Program-made: the position numbers and the translations under genes | The notes under the pieces: model-generated | Databases searched by the model: none | What the model was told of the DNA's origin: nothing | Seen by the model: the letters and a program-made list of their open reading frames with translations, nothing else | In this document: positions 17,695-26,412 of the stretch, in pieces | Numbering within the stretch: position 1 is the stretch's first letter | Layout: every line of letters begins with the position of its first letter | Source of the DNA: Erythrobacter ani | Lineage (GTDB): Bacteria; Pseudomonadota; Alphaproteobacteria; Sphingomonadales; Sphingomonadaceae | DNA: 64,000 bases | Reading direction: 5' to 3' | Assembly (NCBI RefSeq): GCF_019204025.1 | Contig: NZ_JAGSPB010000001.1 | Span: forward strand, 558,001-622,000

Positions 17695-17770
17695 TGGCAG
17701 GGGCACAGAGACTCGAACTCTGGACCTTCGGTTTTGGAGACCGACGCTCTACCAACTGAGCTACGCCCCT
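17695..17770 (-). tRNA. tRNA-Trp (CCA anticodon)
   Basis: A 76-base tRNA with the 3' CCA encoded (17695-17697). The acceptor AGGGGCG pairs with TGCCCCT through one G-U. The anticodon arm CGGTCTCCAAAACCG places CCA in the loop, and the T-loop GTTCGAGTC is canonical. In many bacteria tRNA-Trp immediately precedes secE; here the AGCS gene and the 49-residue gene lie between. Confidence 0.98.
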
Positions 17771-17899
17771 GCACGAAAGCCGCGCTTTAGCGATGCGTTT
17801 TCGGATAGGCAACATCTCATGCGCGCGCCGCTCGCTTTGCCGCATCGAGCCTTCAAGCCACTGGCCTGATGCGCTGTGCGTGCTATCTTTGAGAGCACG

Positions 17900-18613
17900 A
17901 TGCACTCTCCGTTCAGCCCCCTGATTCCGGTAGATACCTTGTTGCTCGCCTATCGCAGCGGCATATTCCCGATGGCCGACACGCGTGAGGACACCGAAAT
18001 ATTCTGGGTCGAACCGCGCGACCGCGCGATCATCCCGCTGGAAAACCTGCATATCTCGCGCAGCCTGCGCAAGGTTCTGCGCAGCGACCGTTATTCGGTC
18101 ACCATCAACCGGGATTTCAGCAACGTCATCCGCGCCTGTTCAAAGCCGCGGCCGGGCCACCCGGAAAGCTGGATCAGCAACCGCATCATCGCGAGCTACG
18201 AACAGCTGCACGAATCTGGCCATGCGCATTCGGTGGAGTGCTGGCTGCCCGAAGACAATGGCGAGCCGGTGCTCGCTGGCGGGCTTTACGGAGTTGCCTT
18301 CGATTCGGTGTTTTGCGGGGAGAGCATGTTCAGCCGCGCGAGTGACGCCAGCAAGGTCGCGCTCTGCTGGCTCGTCGCGTTGATGCAAAACGCGGGTTTC
18401 ACGCTGCTCGACTGCCAATTCATGACCGATCATCTCGCCTTCATGGGCGCAGTCGAGATCCCGCAGCAGGATTACCTGTCGCTCGTCTCAGAGGCATGCG
18501 GCAAAACGGACAAGACGCTGGCCCAAGCCTATCGCGATCTCGTCGAAACCGCGCGGGAGGGTCACTCGTCTCCGGGAAAGCTCATCGCGCAATCTTTGAC
18601 CCAGACATCGTAG
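17900..18613 (+). CDS. aat: Leucyl/phenylalanyl-tRNA-protein transferase
   Basis: A 237-residue Aat that adds Leu or Phe from aminoacyl-tRNA to N-terminal Arg or Lys of proteins, marking them for ClpS/ClpAP in the N-degron pathway. Diagnostic stretches are LLLAYRSGIFPMAD near the N-terminus, WVEPRDRAIIPLENLHISRSL, and LAGGLYGVAFDSVFCGESMFS in the core, followed by LLDCQFMTDHLAFMGA. I chose the ATG at 17900; an upstream in-frame start at 17876 would add eight residues not expected. Its 3' end overlaps the convergent DUF2155 gene by 52 bases. Confidence 0.95.
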   Translation: MHSPFSPLIPVDTLLLAYRSGIFPMADTREDTEIFWVEPRDRAIIPLENLHISRSLRKVLRSDRYSVTINRDFSNVIRACSKPRPGHPESWISNRIIASYEQLHESGHAHSVECWLPEDNGEPVLAGGLYGVAFDSVFCGESMFSRASDASKVALCWLVALMQNAGFTLLDCQFMTDHLAFMGAVEIPQQDYLSLVSEACGKTDKTLAQAYRDLVETAREGHSSPGKLIAQSLTQTS

Positions 18614-19062
18614 ATCGGGTGCTCGACCACGTTGAGGCTGGGCGATTCCTTGAACAGCCAGCCTGAAAAGACGCGCGTATGATCGGTGTCCCGGCGGTTC
18701 TGAATATCCACCTGGACGAACGCGCCGGTTTCTTTTGGCATTTCCCACGGTGCGGTCCGTTCGCAGGCGGCAAGCGTGAGTATGACCGGACCTTCCTCGA
18801 CCGTTTCGCCGGGGCGCATCTCGAAATCCTGGGTCACGTTGTTGCGCTTGTTTAGCAGGCCGATGGTCGCGACGCGCTCGGCCATGGGAGTTGCGCCGGT
18901 ATTGCTCGACAAGGCCGCGTCGACGTCGTCCGGTGTATCCGGCTGCGCCGCCTCTTCCTGCTCGATCGGAACGACAACCGTATCCGGTTCCTCTGCTTCA
19001 CCCCCGCAGCCGGCGAGTGCCAGCGCGATGCAAAACGGGAGAAACGGGTAGGAGGCGCGCAT
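18562..19062 (-). CDS. DUF2155 domain protein, probable lipoprotein
   Basis: A 166-residue protein. The N-terminus MRASYPFLPFCIALALAGCGG carries a lipobox (LAGC), so it is probably a lipid-anchored periplasmic protein. An acidic, Pro-rich linker follows (about residues 22-60). The C-terminal domain (TIGLLNKRNNVTQDFEMRPGETVEEGPVILTLAACERTAPWEMPKETGAFVQVD, ending with FSGWLFKESPSLNVVEHPIYDVWVKDC) is the DUF2155 pattern, a family of unknown function often next to aat and the NDUFA12-like gene in alphaproteobacteria, as here. Its end overlaps aat by 52 bases on the opposite strand. Confidence 0.88.
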   Translation of the reverse strand: MRASYPFLPFCIALALAGCGGEAEEPDTVVVPIEQEEAAQPDTPDDVDAALSSNTGATPMAERVATIGLLNKRNNVTQDFEMRPGETVEEGPVILTLAACERTAPWEMPKETGAFVQVDIQNRRDTDHTRVFSGWLFKESPSLNVVEHPIYDVWVKDCAMSFPGDE

Positions 19063-19072
19063 GGTCAGCCTG

Positions 19073-19495
19073 TCAGCCTTCGGGCGACCATGCCTCGTAA
19101 TCGCCATCGGCACGGGCGCGTTTTCCGCCGCGTTCCAGTGCGCCCTGCGGGCGGTAGGCCTGTGCAGTGCCGGTGGCATTGGGCGTGTAATCGACTTCCC
19201 ATATTTTGGCAGGCGGCAGATTGCTTTCCGGAATATCATCGAATGCGCCATGCAGCCAGCCATGCCATTCGGACGGCACGCGGCTCGCATCGTTCGCGCC
19301 ATTGTAAATGACCCAGCGCTTCTCGTTCTGGGTGTAGGAGCCGGTCGACTTTCCGGTGTCTTTGGCTTTCTTGCGATAGTATTTGTTGCCGAGCCCATCG
19401 GTGCCGACATGCTCGCCGCCAACGCGCTTCGCCCACCAGTGTGTGCCAAGCGTGGCGCCGTCCCACCAGGTGAAGATTTTTCCGAAGATTCCCAT
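19073..19495 (-). CDS. NADH:ubiquinone oxidoreductase accessory subunit, NDUFA12/B17.2 family
   Basis: A 140-residue member of the NDUFA12 family, an accessory (supernumerary) subunit shared by alphaproteobacterial and mitochondrial complex I. The pattern GTDGLGNKYYRKK, then RWVIYNGANDASRVPSEWHGWLHG, is the family core and binds near the membrane-arm junction. The C-terminal WEVDYTPNATGTAQAYRPQGAL is also characteristic. No signal peptide is present, as expected for a matrix/cytoplasm-facing subunit. The DUF2155 gene follows 10 bases downstream. Confidence 0.93.
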   Translation of the reverse strand: MGIFGKIFTWWDGATLGTHWWAKRVGGEHVGTDGLGNKYYRKKAKDTGKSTGSYTQNEKRWVIYNGANDASRVPSEWHGWLHGAFDDIPESNLPPAKIWEVDYTPNATGTAQAYRPQGALERGGKRARADGDYEAWSPEG

Positions 19496-19539
19496 GGGCG
19501 CGCAGTTAGCTCAATTGCCGCGCTGCGCCAAGCGGAACA

Positions 19540-20088
19540 TCACTCCGCTTGGCCATCGGGAAGGGTATACATAACCTCGTCGCCAGGTTCGATACCCAGC
19601 TCTGCTGCGCGCCCTGCAATCAGTTCGAGCACGCCTGAAGTCAGCCCGGTCGAAGGCACTGATTCGGTGGAGTACGGCACCGTGTTCGCAGCGATATTGG
19701 TAATCCGGCCATCGGTGCCGATGAAGATGATGTCCAGCGACATCGGCGTGTTCTTCATCCAGAAACTGCGGGCCTGCGGCGTGTAACTGGGGAAGAACAT
19801 CCCTTCGTTCTCGCCCATTTCCGTGCGGAACATCAGACCGCGATTTTGCTCCTGAGGCGTCGCGGCCACTTCGACTCTGAAAGGATGACGCGTCTGGCCG
19901 CTCACCACCACCAGGTCGATCACTTCCAGACCGGATACCGGATGACGGTCGATTTCAGCCGCTGCGGGCGGGGCAGCCGGGGTCTCGTCGGCGGCGCCAA
20001 CGGGCGCACACGCGGCAGCCAGCAGCGCGACCGCGCCGAATGCAGGCCGAATGAAATCAAATACGATCGTGTTTTTCATTATCGTCAT
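19540..20088 (-). CDS. DUF192 family exported protein
   Basis: A 182-residue protein. A signal or lipoprotein-type leader (FGAVALLAAACAPVGAA) is followed by a Pro/Ala-rich linker and the DUF192 domain with NRGLMFRTEMGENEGMFF, FWMKNTPMSLDIIFIGTDGRI and EGD-like ends. The role of the family is unknown. The ATG at 20088 or a second ATG at 20079 may be used; both lie inside the end of recX, so the gene is likely translated after recX in one unit. The overlap is 32 bases with the first start. Confidence 0.88.
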   Translation of the reverse strand: MTIMKNTIVFDFIRPAFGAVALLAAACAPVGAADETPAAPPAAAEIDRHPVSGLEVIDLVVVSGQTRHPFRVEVAATPQEQNRGLMFRTEMGENEGMFFPSYTPQARSFWMKNTPMSLDIIFIGTDGRITNIAANTVPYSTESVPSTGLTSGVLELIAGRAAELGIEPGDEVMYTLPDGQAE

Positions 20089-20731
20089 CGTCCCGGGCCT
20101 CCATCAGCCAGTCTTCGATATCGCCTGAATTCGCTGCATCGAGGATGAACCGCACATGTTCATATTGGTGGCCCGCTCGCAGCATGGCGGCAACCTGTTT
20201 TTCGCGTGCCTTGCGGTGTTCATCTCTGTCCTGAGGGGCGTCTTCGTCCTCCGCTGAACGGCCGAAGGGGCCGAAGCGGCGCTTCGTCGCGAGCATGATC
20301 GCGGCTTCGCGGCATCGGTATTCCCCCGGAGCGTTGTCCTCGCGCACCGTGTCTTCGACGCCCGCGGCCCACAAAGCCTGTTCGACACGCCTGGCGCCGT
20401 AACCGCGCGACGTCAAATCGCGCGTCTTCATCCGTGCATAGGCATCGTCATCGACGTAGCCCAGTTCGATCAGGCGCGAGACGAGAGCCGGGACATCGAG
20501 GTCGCAGCTGCGTCCATCGTCATCTTCGGCGACGCCGCGTTCGCGAATTTTGCGGGCAAGGTATGCTTCGAGCTTCGACCCGGTCGTCGCAAAGCGGGCG
20601 GCGTAGGATAGCGCGAGGTCGCGCAGCAGCGATTCGTCGAGAGGGCGCGATTTCTTGCGCCGACGAGCAGAATTGCCATCTGCACTCGGCCTACCGTAAT
20701 CGCGACTATCTGGTGACGAATTCGTACCCAT
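20057..20731 (-). CDS. recX: Regulatory protein RecX family
   Basis: A 224-residue RecX-like protein, a modulator that inhibits RecA filaments. The three-helix repeats are seen as ALSYAARFATTGSKLEAYLARKIRERG, VSRLIELGYVDDDAYARMKTRDLTSRGYGARRVEQALWAAGV and the C-terminal KQVAAMLRAGHQYEHVRFIL. The N-terminal 30 residues are basic and probably disordered, and the C-terminus is very acidic (RDDDDNEKHDRI). It is not next to recA here, which is usual for alphaproteobacteria. The DUF192 gene starts inside its 3' end. Confidence 0.85.
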   Translation of the reverse strand: MGTNSSPDSRDYGRPSADGNSARRRKKSRPLDESLLRDLALSYAARFATTGSKLEAYLARKIRERGVAEDDDGRSCDLDVPALVSRLIELGYVDDDAYARMKTRDLTSRGYGARRVEQALWAAGVEDTVREDNAPGEYRCREAAIMLATKRRFGPFGRSAEDEDAPQDRDEHRKAREKQVAAMLRAGHQYEHVRFILDAANSGDIEDWLMEARDDDDNEKHDRI

Positions 20732-20873
20732 TGTAACTTTTTCGCCTTATTCGTGCCACACTCGTTATCAAATGGAAAAGAGTGGATCGCTCTAGGCATG
20801 GTAGCCATGAGAGCAAAGGGACATAATAGAGCGCGGACAACCGCGCTGCAAATAACGGGTATCGCTAAGAAAA

Positions 20874-22607
20874 ATGAGGGACGACGCTTTGACGCCGACA
20901 CCAAATGATTGCGATTTGCCGCGCATTCGCGCTCAGTTCGATACGTTTGGCGAAGCCATCGATTACGCCGCGCGGAGCAAAAAGGGCCTGAATTTCCACG
21001 ATATGCGTGGACAACTCTCGCGGGTCTATCCTTACTCCGAAATGCGCGAAGACGCACTGGTGATGGCGCGCCGCCTGATTGCATTCGGGATCAAGCCTCA
21101 GGACCGTGTCGCCCTGATTGCCGAGACCGCTCCTGAATTTGCCAGCCTGTTTTGCGCGTGCATTTACGCGGGTGCCTGGCCCGTGCCGTTGCCGCTGCCG
21201 ACCTCGTTCGGCGGCAAGGACAGCTACATCGATCAACTTGCGGTGCAGCTCGACAGCTCTGATCCGGCGATCCTGATCTATCCTGAAGAAATCGGCGAGA
21301 TGGCCAGCGCCGCCGCTACTCGGCAGAATTGCCCCGGTGAAAGCTGGCAGGATTTCGCGAAGCGCGAGGCACCGGAATGCGACCTGCCGAAGCTGAACTC
21401 GGACGACATCTGCTATCTGCAATATTCCAGCGGATCGACCCGTTTCCCCACCGGCGTCGCGGTGACGCACAAGGCGTTGCTGCACAATCTTTACGGTCAC
21501 GCCGTCTCGATGAATCTCGGCGATGACGATCGCTGTGTAAGCTGGCTGCCATGGTACCATGACATGGGACTGGTCGGGTGCTTCCTATCGCTGATCGCCA
21601 ACCAGTTTTCGGTCGATCTGCTGAAGCCTGACGCGTTCGCGCGGCGGCCCCTTGCCTGGCTCGACATGATCAGTCGGAATCCCGGCCACACCGTCTCCTA
21701 TTCGCCGACATTCGGTTACGATATCTGTGCGCGGCGCATTTCGAGCCAGTCCAATGTCGCCGAGCGTTTCGACCTGTCGCGCTGGCGGATCGCTGGCAAT
21801 GGCGCGGACATGATCCGCCCCGACGTCATGCAAAGCTTCGTCAATGCCTTCAGCGAGGCCGGGTTCAAGGCGAGCGCCTTCACGCCGTCCTATGGTCTGG
21901 CCGAAGCGGTGCTCGCTGTCACCGTCATGCCTCCGGGCGAAGGCATTCGCGTCGAACTGGTCGAGGAAGAGCGCCTGTCCGGCACGCCCCGCGACATCTC
22001 GCGTCCAGCCCGCTACCGCGCCATCGTCAATTGCGGCAAGGCATTGCCCGATATGGAAGTGCTGATCTGCGGCGAAGACGGCAATGCGCGCGGCGACCAC
22101 CAGATCGGCAAGGTCTGGTGCCGCGGCCCCAGCGTCATGCATTCCTATTTCCGCAACGAGGAAGCGACCGAAGATTGCCTCGTCGATGGCTGGCTCGACA
22201 CAGGGGACATGGGTTATCTCGCCAATGATTACCTGTTCATCGTCGGTCGTGCCAAGGACATGATCATCATCAACGGCAAAAACCACTGGCCTCAGGATAT
22301 CGAATGGGCGGTCGAGCAATTGCCCGGCTTCAACCACGGCGACATTGCTGCGTTCTCAGTCGAGACCGAAGGCGGCGAGGAAGCGCCCGCAGTGCTTGTT
22401 CATTGCCGCGTTGCCGATCCGGTCGAGCGCGCGAAACTGCGCGAGCAGATATCGGACAAGGTGCGATCGGTCACGGGGATGAGCTGCGTGGTCGAACTGG
22501 TCCCGCCGCGCACGCTGCCCCGCACGTCTTCGGGTAAACTCAGCCGGGCAAAGGCCAAGAAGCTGTATCTTTCGGGCGAAATCGTCCCGCTCGATCTGGC
22601 GGCATGA
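20874..22607 (+). CDS. Fatty acyl-AMP ligase (FAAL-type adenylate-forming enzyme)
   Basis: A 577-residue ANL-superfamily enzyme. The ATP-binding motif YSSGSTRFPTG is at about residues 184-194, the WLPWYHDMGLVG block follows, and the ending DTGDMGYLANDYLFIVGRAKDMIIINGKNHWPQDIE carries the conserved Asp and hinge. The FAAL-style WYHDMGLVG, rather than the CoA-ligase pattern, and the SGSTRFPTGV motif indicate that it makes acyl-AMP for transfer to an acyl carrier protein rather than acyl-CoA. No carrier-protein or polyketide gene is adjacent, so its partner is encoded elsewhere. It is convergent with the DUF389 gene across a hairpin at 22594-22634. Confidence 0.88.
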   Translation: MRDDALTPTPNDCDLPRIRAQFDTFGEAIDYAARSKKGLNFHDMRGQLSRVYPYSEMREDALVMARRLIAFGIKPQDRVALIAETAPEFASLFCACIYAGAWPVPLPLPTSFGGKDSYIDQLAVQLDSSDPAILIYPEEIGEMASAAATRQNCPGESWQDFAKREAPECDLPKLNSDDICYLQYSSGSTRFPTGVAVTHKALLHNLYGHAVSMNLGDDDRCVSWLPWYHDMGLVGCFLSLIANQFSVDLLKPDAFARRPLAWLDMISRNPGHTVSYSPTFGYDICARRISSQSNVAERFDLSRWRIAGNGADMIRPDVMQSFVNAFSEAGFKASAFTPSYGLAEAVLAVTVMPPGEGIRVELVEEERLSGTPRDISRPARYRAIVNCGKALPDMEVLICGEDGNARGDHQIGKVWCRGPSVMHSYFRNEEATEDCLVDGWLDTGDMGYLANDYLFIVGRAKDMIIINGKNHWPQDIEWAVEQLPGFNHGDIAAFSVETEGGEEAPAVLVHCRVADPVERAKLREQISDKVRSVTGMSCVVELVPPRTLPRTSSGKLSRAKAKKLYLSGEIVPLDLAA

Positions 22608-22634
22608 GCTGCGCGAGCTAATCAGCCGCCAGAT
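22594..22634. terminator. Hairpin between convergent genes, possible bidirectional terminator
   Basis: ATCTGGCGGC at 22594-22603 is an exact inverted repeat of GCCGCCAGAT at 22625-22634, with a 21-base loop that itself contains AGCT-gcgcg-AGCT. The left arm overlaps the last codons of the acyl-AMP ligase, and the right arm abuts the DUF389 stop. There is no T-run, so termination is plausible but not proven. Confidence 0.45.
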
Positions 22635-24191
22635 TCATTCGGTCCTAAGCTGTCCCCATCGTGCCTGCAAAGGGCCAGACGTCGGGCGCACATCCACATC
22701 GACCCCGCGGCTCGAAAGAATCTCTGCTGCCGCCGTGGCACTGTCTGCGTCGCCTGTCAGAACGATAGGCAGTTCGATGCGGTTCGCAGCCCATTCGATG
22801 ATACCGAGAGCACGCGTTCCTTCGAGGGTTGGGCCATTTTCATCGAACGGTATCTCCGCTGGAAGGGCTCCCGCAGGTGGCAGCAGTTCTATCGTCCATT
22901 CCGGTTCGGTCGAGGCGATGCGTTCTTCGAGCGCCCGGTAAACCGCGAGATTCGCATCTTCGAGCCGCTCGGCACGAACCAGCGCCCGCCGCCTGCTGCG
23001 GTCGATCAGGACATCACTTTCAGGCACGCCCGCGACCAGCGCCAGACGTTGGGCAAGATCCTCGGCACGGGCGGACGCTGCCGCCTCTTCGCTCGCACGC
23101 GCCGCTGAAAGCTGTGCCTGTTCGGCGGCGCTCGCGCTTGTACCGACCTGGTACTGAATCAATGACAACTCGACCGGGCGGTCAAGCCTGCTTGACAGAG
23201 CGCGCTCGATCTCCCCTTCCGCCTCGGCGAGCAGGGTTGGGGTGAGCATCGTGGCGTTCACGGTAAGCGGCTCGGTCCCGAATTCGATATCCAGCGCATC
23301 GATCAACGAGCGGTTGTCGAATTTCTCCTGAATCTCGGCCCTCACAATCCGCTGCGCGTTCGTTTGCCAAGCGATCTGCTGGAGCGAAAATGCGAGCGGG
23401 ATAGCCAGGCCGATGAAGACGCTGGCCACGGCGACGTTCTGGAAAATAGTGTTGCGAGCGCTCAGCGTCGTTTTGAACCCGTAAAGCCGCGCCATGCCCC
23501 AGGCAGTGAGTGCAATGGTGATGAGGTTGGTTATGTAAAGCAACAAGGCGCCCGAAAAGACGGTCCAGTTCCATGTCGCGAGGCCAAAGCCGACCACCGC
23601 GAGCGGCGGCATCAAGGCAGTTGCGATCGCCACACCAACGATAGTGCCTTCGCGTCCGCGGATCATCGCATAGGCACCGGCGAGCGCGGAGAACAACGCC
23701 ACGAACAGATCGAACAGGTTCGGCTGAGTGCGCGCCGCGATCTCTTGTGTGATGGTCTGTATCGGCGACATGTAAACCAGTGCCGCGGTCAGTCCTATGC
23801 CCATCGCACTGCCCCAAGCGAGGCTTCGGGCGGATTGTTTCAACCATTGGTAATCGCCGATCGCCAGTGCGAAGCCCAACCCCATGATCGGCCCCATCAG
23901 CGGCGAGAGCAGCATTGCGCCGATGACGACAGCAGGAGAGGAAAGCAGCAGGCCGAGCACCGCGATACCGGCGCTCATTGCGGTCATGAACAGGTAACGC
24001 TCCGAAAGCAGGCAATCCTCTCGCCGTTTTTCGATGACCTCGGCCTGATTGACCGTGCCGACGACATCGCGCAGCCACCATCGTCGCCAACTGAAAACGA
24101 CACTGCCGAATGTGGAAGCCTGCGGTTTGACCTCTGTAGTTTCTCGTTCTTCGCTGGAAGTCGAAGCTGAAGGTGTACTGGTTTCGCTCAC
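22635..24191 (-). CDS. DUF389 family integral membrane protein
   Basis: A 518-residue DUF389 (TIGR00341-type) protein of unknown function. An N-terminal cytoplasmic stretch with WLRDVVGTVNQAEVIEKRREDCLLSERYLF is followed by about six membrane helices (residues about 68-260). Family landmarks are SPAVVIGAMLLSPLMGPIMGLGFALAIGD and ATALMPPLAVVGFGLATWNW. The C-terminal 200 residues are soluble. The start is a GTG at 24191. It is divergent from the TelA/XpaC pair. Its substrate, if it is a transporter, is unknown. Confidence 0.9.
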   Translation of the reverse strand: MSETSTPSASTSSEERETTEVKPQASTFGSVVFSWRRWWLRDVVGTVNQAEVIEKRREDCLLSERYLFMTAMSAGIAVLGLLLSSPAVVIGAMLLSPLMGPIMGLGFALAIGDYQWLKQSARSLAWGSAMGIGLTAALVYMSPIQTITQEIAARTQPNLFDLFVALFSALAGAYAMIRGREGTIVGVAIATALMPPLAVVGFGLATWNWTVFSGALLLYITNLITIALTAWGMARLYGFKTTLSARNTIFQNVAVASVFIGLAIPLAFSLQQIAWQTNAQRIVRAEIQEKFDNRSLIDALDIEFGTEPLTVNATMLTPTLLAEAEGEIERALSSRLDRPVELSLIQYQVGTSASAAEQAQLSAARASEEAAASARAEDLAQRLALVAGVPESDVLIDRSRRRALVRAERLEDANLAVYRALEERIASTEPEWTIELLPPAGALPAEIPFDENGPTLEGTRALGIIEWAANRIELPIVLTGDADSATAAAEILSSRGVDVDVRPTSGPLQARWGQLRTE

Positions 24192-24411
24192 AATCGGACT
24201 TTATCCCATCCTTTGGACTTCAACATTTGCGCGGGTTTACGAGCCTTTACAGGCGAAGAATAGCAGAAACGCAAATCGTTGGATCGATGACGACAAACGC
24301 GCTAGCGTAGCGGAAATCTTGAAAGCCGTGTTTTAGATCACTAATACAGTAGAAATATCAGGGCCGCGCGAAACTGTGTTGAACGCGTGCATGAGGGAGC
24401 AAACGACAGGC

Positions 24412-25644
24412 ATGAGCACCGAAATGACACCGGAGACCAAGACAAAGGCGCCTACGAAAACGGCCACCGATTTCGAGCTGACGCCGCCTGATCCCGTGCC
24501 AGAAATCGCTCCGGAAAAGGCTGCGGGACTTGTCCCCGTATCTTCCGAGCAGAAATCGAAGCTCGATACAAAGGTCGACGCTTTCGTTACCGATCTCGTT
24601 TCGGTTGACGCCAATTCGCCTGCTTTCGGTGAAAAGGTCGACCAGATCACGCGGATGGGTCAGGAACAGATCCGCGCTGCCGCCGCGCATTCGAACCGCT
24701 TCCTCGATCGCCCGGTGCGCGCGATGGATGCGGATAGCAGTGTCGGCAGCGACCTTGCAGAATTGCGCCGGACGGTCGAGGATCTCGACCCCGGCCGCAA
24801 GAACAAGCTGCTCAGCCCGCGCAAGCTGTTCGGCATAATCCCGTTCGGCAGCAAGCTGAAAAACTATTTCGACAGCTACACCTCGGCACAGGGCCACATC
24901 CAGGCGATTCTCGAACGGCTCGAAGGCGGCAAGAAAGAACTGCACCTCGACAACGCCGCGATCGATACGGAGCGGGCGAAACTGTGGGAGGCGATGGGCG
25001 AGCTGGAACAGATGATCCATATCGCCAAGAAATTGGATGAGCGGCTCGAGGCGAAGGCTCTCGAACTCGATTCGAGCGATCCCGAAAAGGCCAAGGCACT
25101 CCGGGAAAGCGCGCTGTTCTATGTGCGCCAGCGCACCCAGGACCTGCTGACGCAAATGGCAGTGAGCGTGCAGGGCTATCTCGCGCTCGACCTAGTCAAG
25201 AAAAACAATGTCGAACTGGTCAAGGGCGTCGACCGCGCCAGCACCACCACGGTGGGCGCGCTGCGTACGGCGGTGACGGTGGCGCAGGCCATGACCAATC
25301 AGAAATTGGTCCTTCAACAAATCACCTCGCTAAACCAGACGACAACCGACATCATCGATTCGACCAGCACGCTGCTGCGTGAACAGACCGCACAGATCCA
25401 CGAGCAGGCCGCATCCTCGACGATCCCGCTCGAGACGCTGCAACGCGCCTTCCAGAACATCTACGACACGATGGACGAGGTCGACGAATTCAAGGTCCGC
25501 GCGCTCGACAGTATGAAGCAGACGGTAAATGTCCTGACCGACGAGGTCGAAAAGTCGAAAGGCTACATCGCCCGCGCCGAAGGGCAGGCCCAGGCTCAGG
25601 CGAAAGTCGCCTCCGAACCGTCATTGCTGGCGCTCGATAGCTGA
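24412..25644 (+). CDS. TelA-family toxic-anion-resistance protein
   Basis: A 410-residue soluble, mostly helical protein of the TelA/KlaA family (tellurite and other toxic-anion resistance; YaaN in Bacillus). After a Thr/Pro-rich N-terminus the family body is recognisable: GRKNKLLSPRKLFGIIPFGSKLKNYFDSYTSAQGHIQAILERLEGGKKELHLDNAAI, then FYVRQRTQDLLTQMAVSVQGYLALDLVKKNNVELVKGVDRASTTTVGALRTAV. I chose the ATG at 24412; another in-frame ATG at 24391 lacks a good ribosome site. Its TGA overlaps the next ATG (TGATG), as for the XpaC partner in Firmicutes. The role may be membrane-stress tolerance rather than tellurite itself. Confidence 0.88.
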   Translation: MSTEMTPETKTKAPTKTATDFELTPPDPVPEIAPEKAAGLVPVSSEQKSKLDTKVDAFVTDLVSVDANSPAFGEKVDQITRMGQEQIRAAAAHSNRFLDRPVRAMDADSSVGSDLAELRRTVEDLDPGRKNKLLSPRKLFGIIPFGSKLKNYFDSYTSAQGHIQAILERLEGGKKELHLDNAAIDTERAKLWEAMGELEQMIHIAKKLDERLEAKALELDSSDPEKAKALRESALFYVRQRTQDLLTQMAVSVQGYLALDLVKKNNVELVKGVDRASTTTVGALRTAVTVAQAMTNQKLVLQQITSLNQTTTDIIDSTSTLLREQTAQIHEQAASSTIPLETLQRAFQNIYDTMDEVDEFKVRALDSMKQTVNVLTDEVEKSKGYIARAEGQAQAQAKVASEPSLLALDS

Positions 25645-26402
25645 TGAACGACACGACGAGAGAATCCGACCAGATCATGCGCGCCGCGAAGCATTCGCTC
25701 GTGGTGCAACGCGAAGGCGGTACACACCGACCGGGCGACAGTATCGGGGCAGGATCGGCGGCGGCTAAACGCAAGAACTGGATCAAGCGCCTGAAGTATT
25801 TTCTGGGCGCGATGGTCACCATCTTCGTATCGGCATCGCTTGCCGGGATCGTTCTGAACGGGATCGGATTTACCGGTGTCATGATGACCGCCCTCGCCGT
25901 GATGGCGGCGGCTTATGTTTTCAGCAATTATCCGAAGGTCAAAACACCCAAACGCGCGGAGCTGGCCAAAGGCGATCCCCAGCAGATGGTCGCGCGAACC
26001 GAACTGTGGCTCGAAGCGCAGCGGCCCATGTTGCCCCCACCTGCGGCCAAGATCGTCGACGATCTCGGTGTGCAGCTCGATGCGCTCGGGCTCCAGCTCC
26101 AAACGGTCGATGCAAACCATCCTGCATCGCGAGAAGTGCGCGAGCTGGTGGGTGAATACATCCCGGAGACGATCGACAATTATCGCAAGGTTCCCGAACA
26201 TCTTCGCAATCAGGACCACGCGGGCAAGACTGCCGACCAGCGCCTGACCGACAGCCTCACCAAGCTTTCCGGCGAGGTCGACCGGGTTACGCGCCGTCTG
26301 GCCGAAGGTGCGCTCGATGATCTCGCGATCAAGGACCGCTATCTGGAATACCGTTATGGCGGCGATGAATTGATCGAAGATATGTCCGGAAAATCGAATT
26401 GA
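25644..26402 (+). CDS. XpaC-like protein, partner of TelA
   Basis: A 252-residue protein. A basic N-terminus ends in KNWIKRLKYF, and two membrane segments follow at about residues 53-70 and 76-92 (FLGAMVTIFVSASLAGIVL; GVMMTALAVMAAAYVF). The C-terminal soluble domain is helical and charged (KIVDDLGVQLDALGLQLQTVD..HPASREVRELVGEYIPETIDNYRKVPEHLR). This pattern, and the one-base overlap with telA, fit the XpaC/5-bromo-4-chloroindolyl phosphate hydrolysis protein family that accompanies TelA elsewhere. The family name comes from an old phenotype, and no enzyme activity is claimed here. Confidence 0.75.
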   Translation: MNDTTRESDQIMRAAKHSLVVQREGGTHRPGDSIGAGSAAAKRKNWIKRLKYFLGAMVTIFVSASLAGIVLNGIGFTGVMMTALAVMAAAYVFSNYPKVKTPKRAELAKGDPQQMVARTELWLEAQRPMLPPPAAKIVDDLGVQLDALGLQLQTVDANHPASREVRELVGEYIPETIDNYRKVPEHLRNQDHAGKTADQRLTDSLTKLSGEVDRVTRRLAEGALDDLAIKDRYLEYRYGGDELIEDMSGKSN

Positions 26403-26412
26403 GCGCCGCCGG

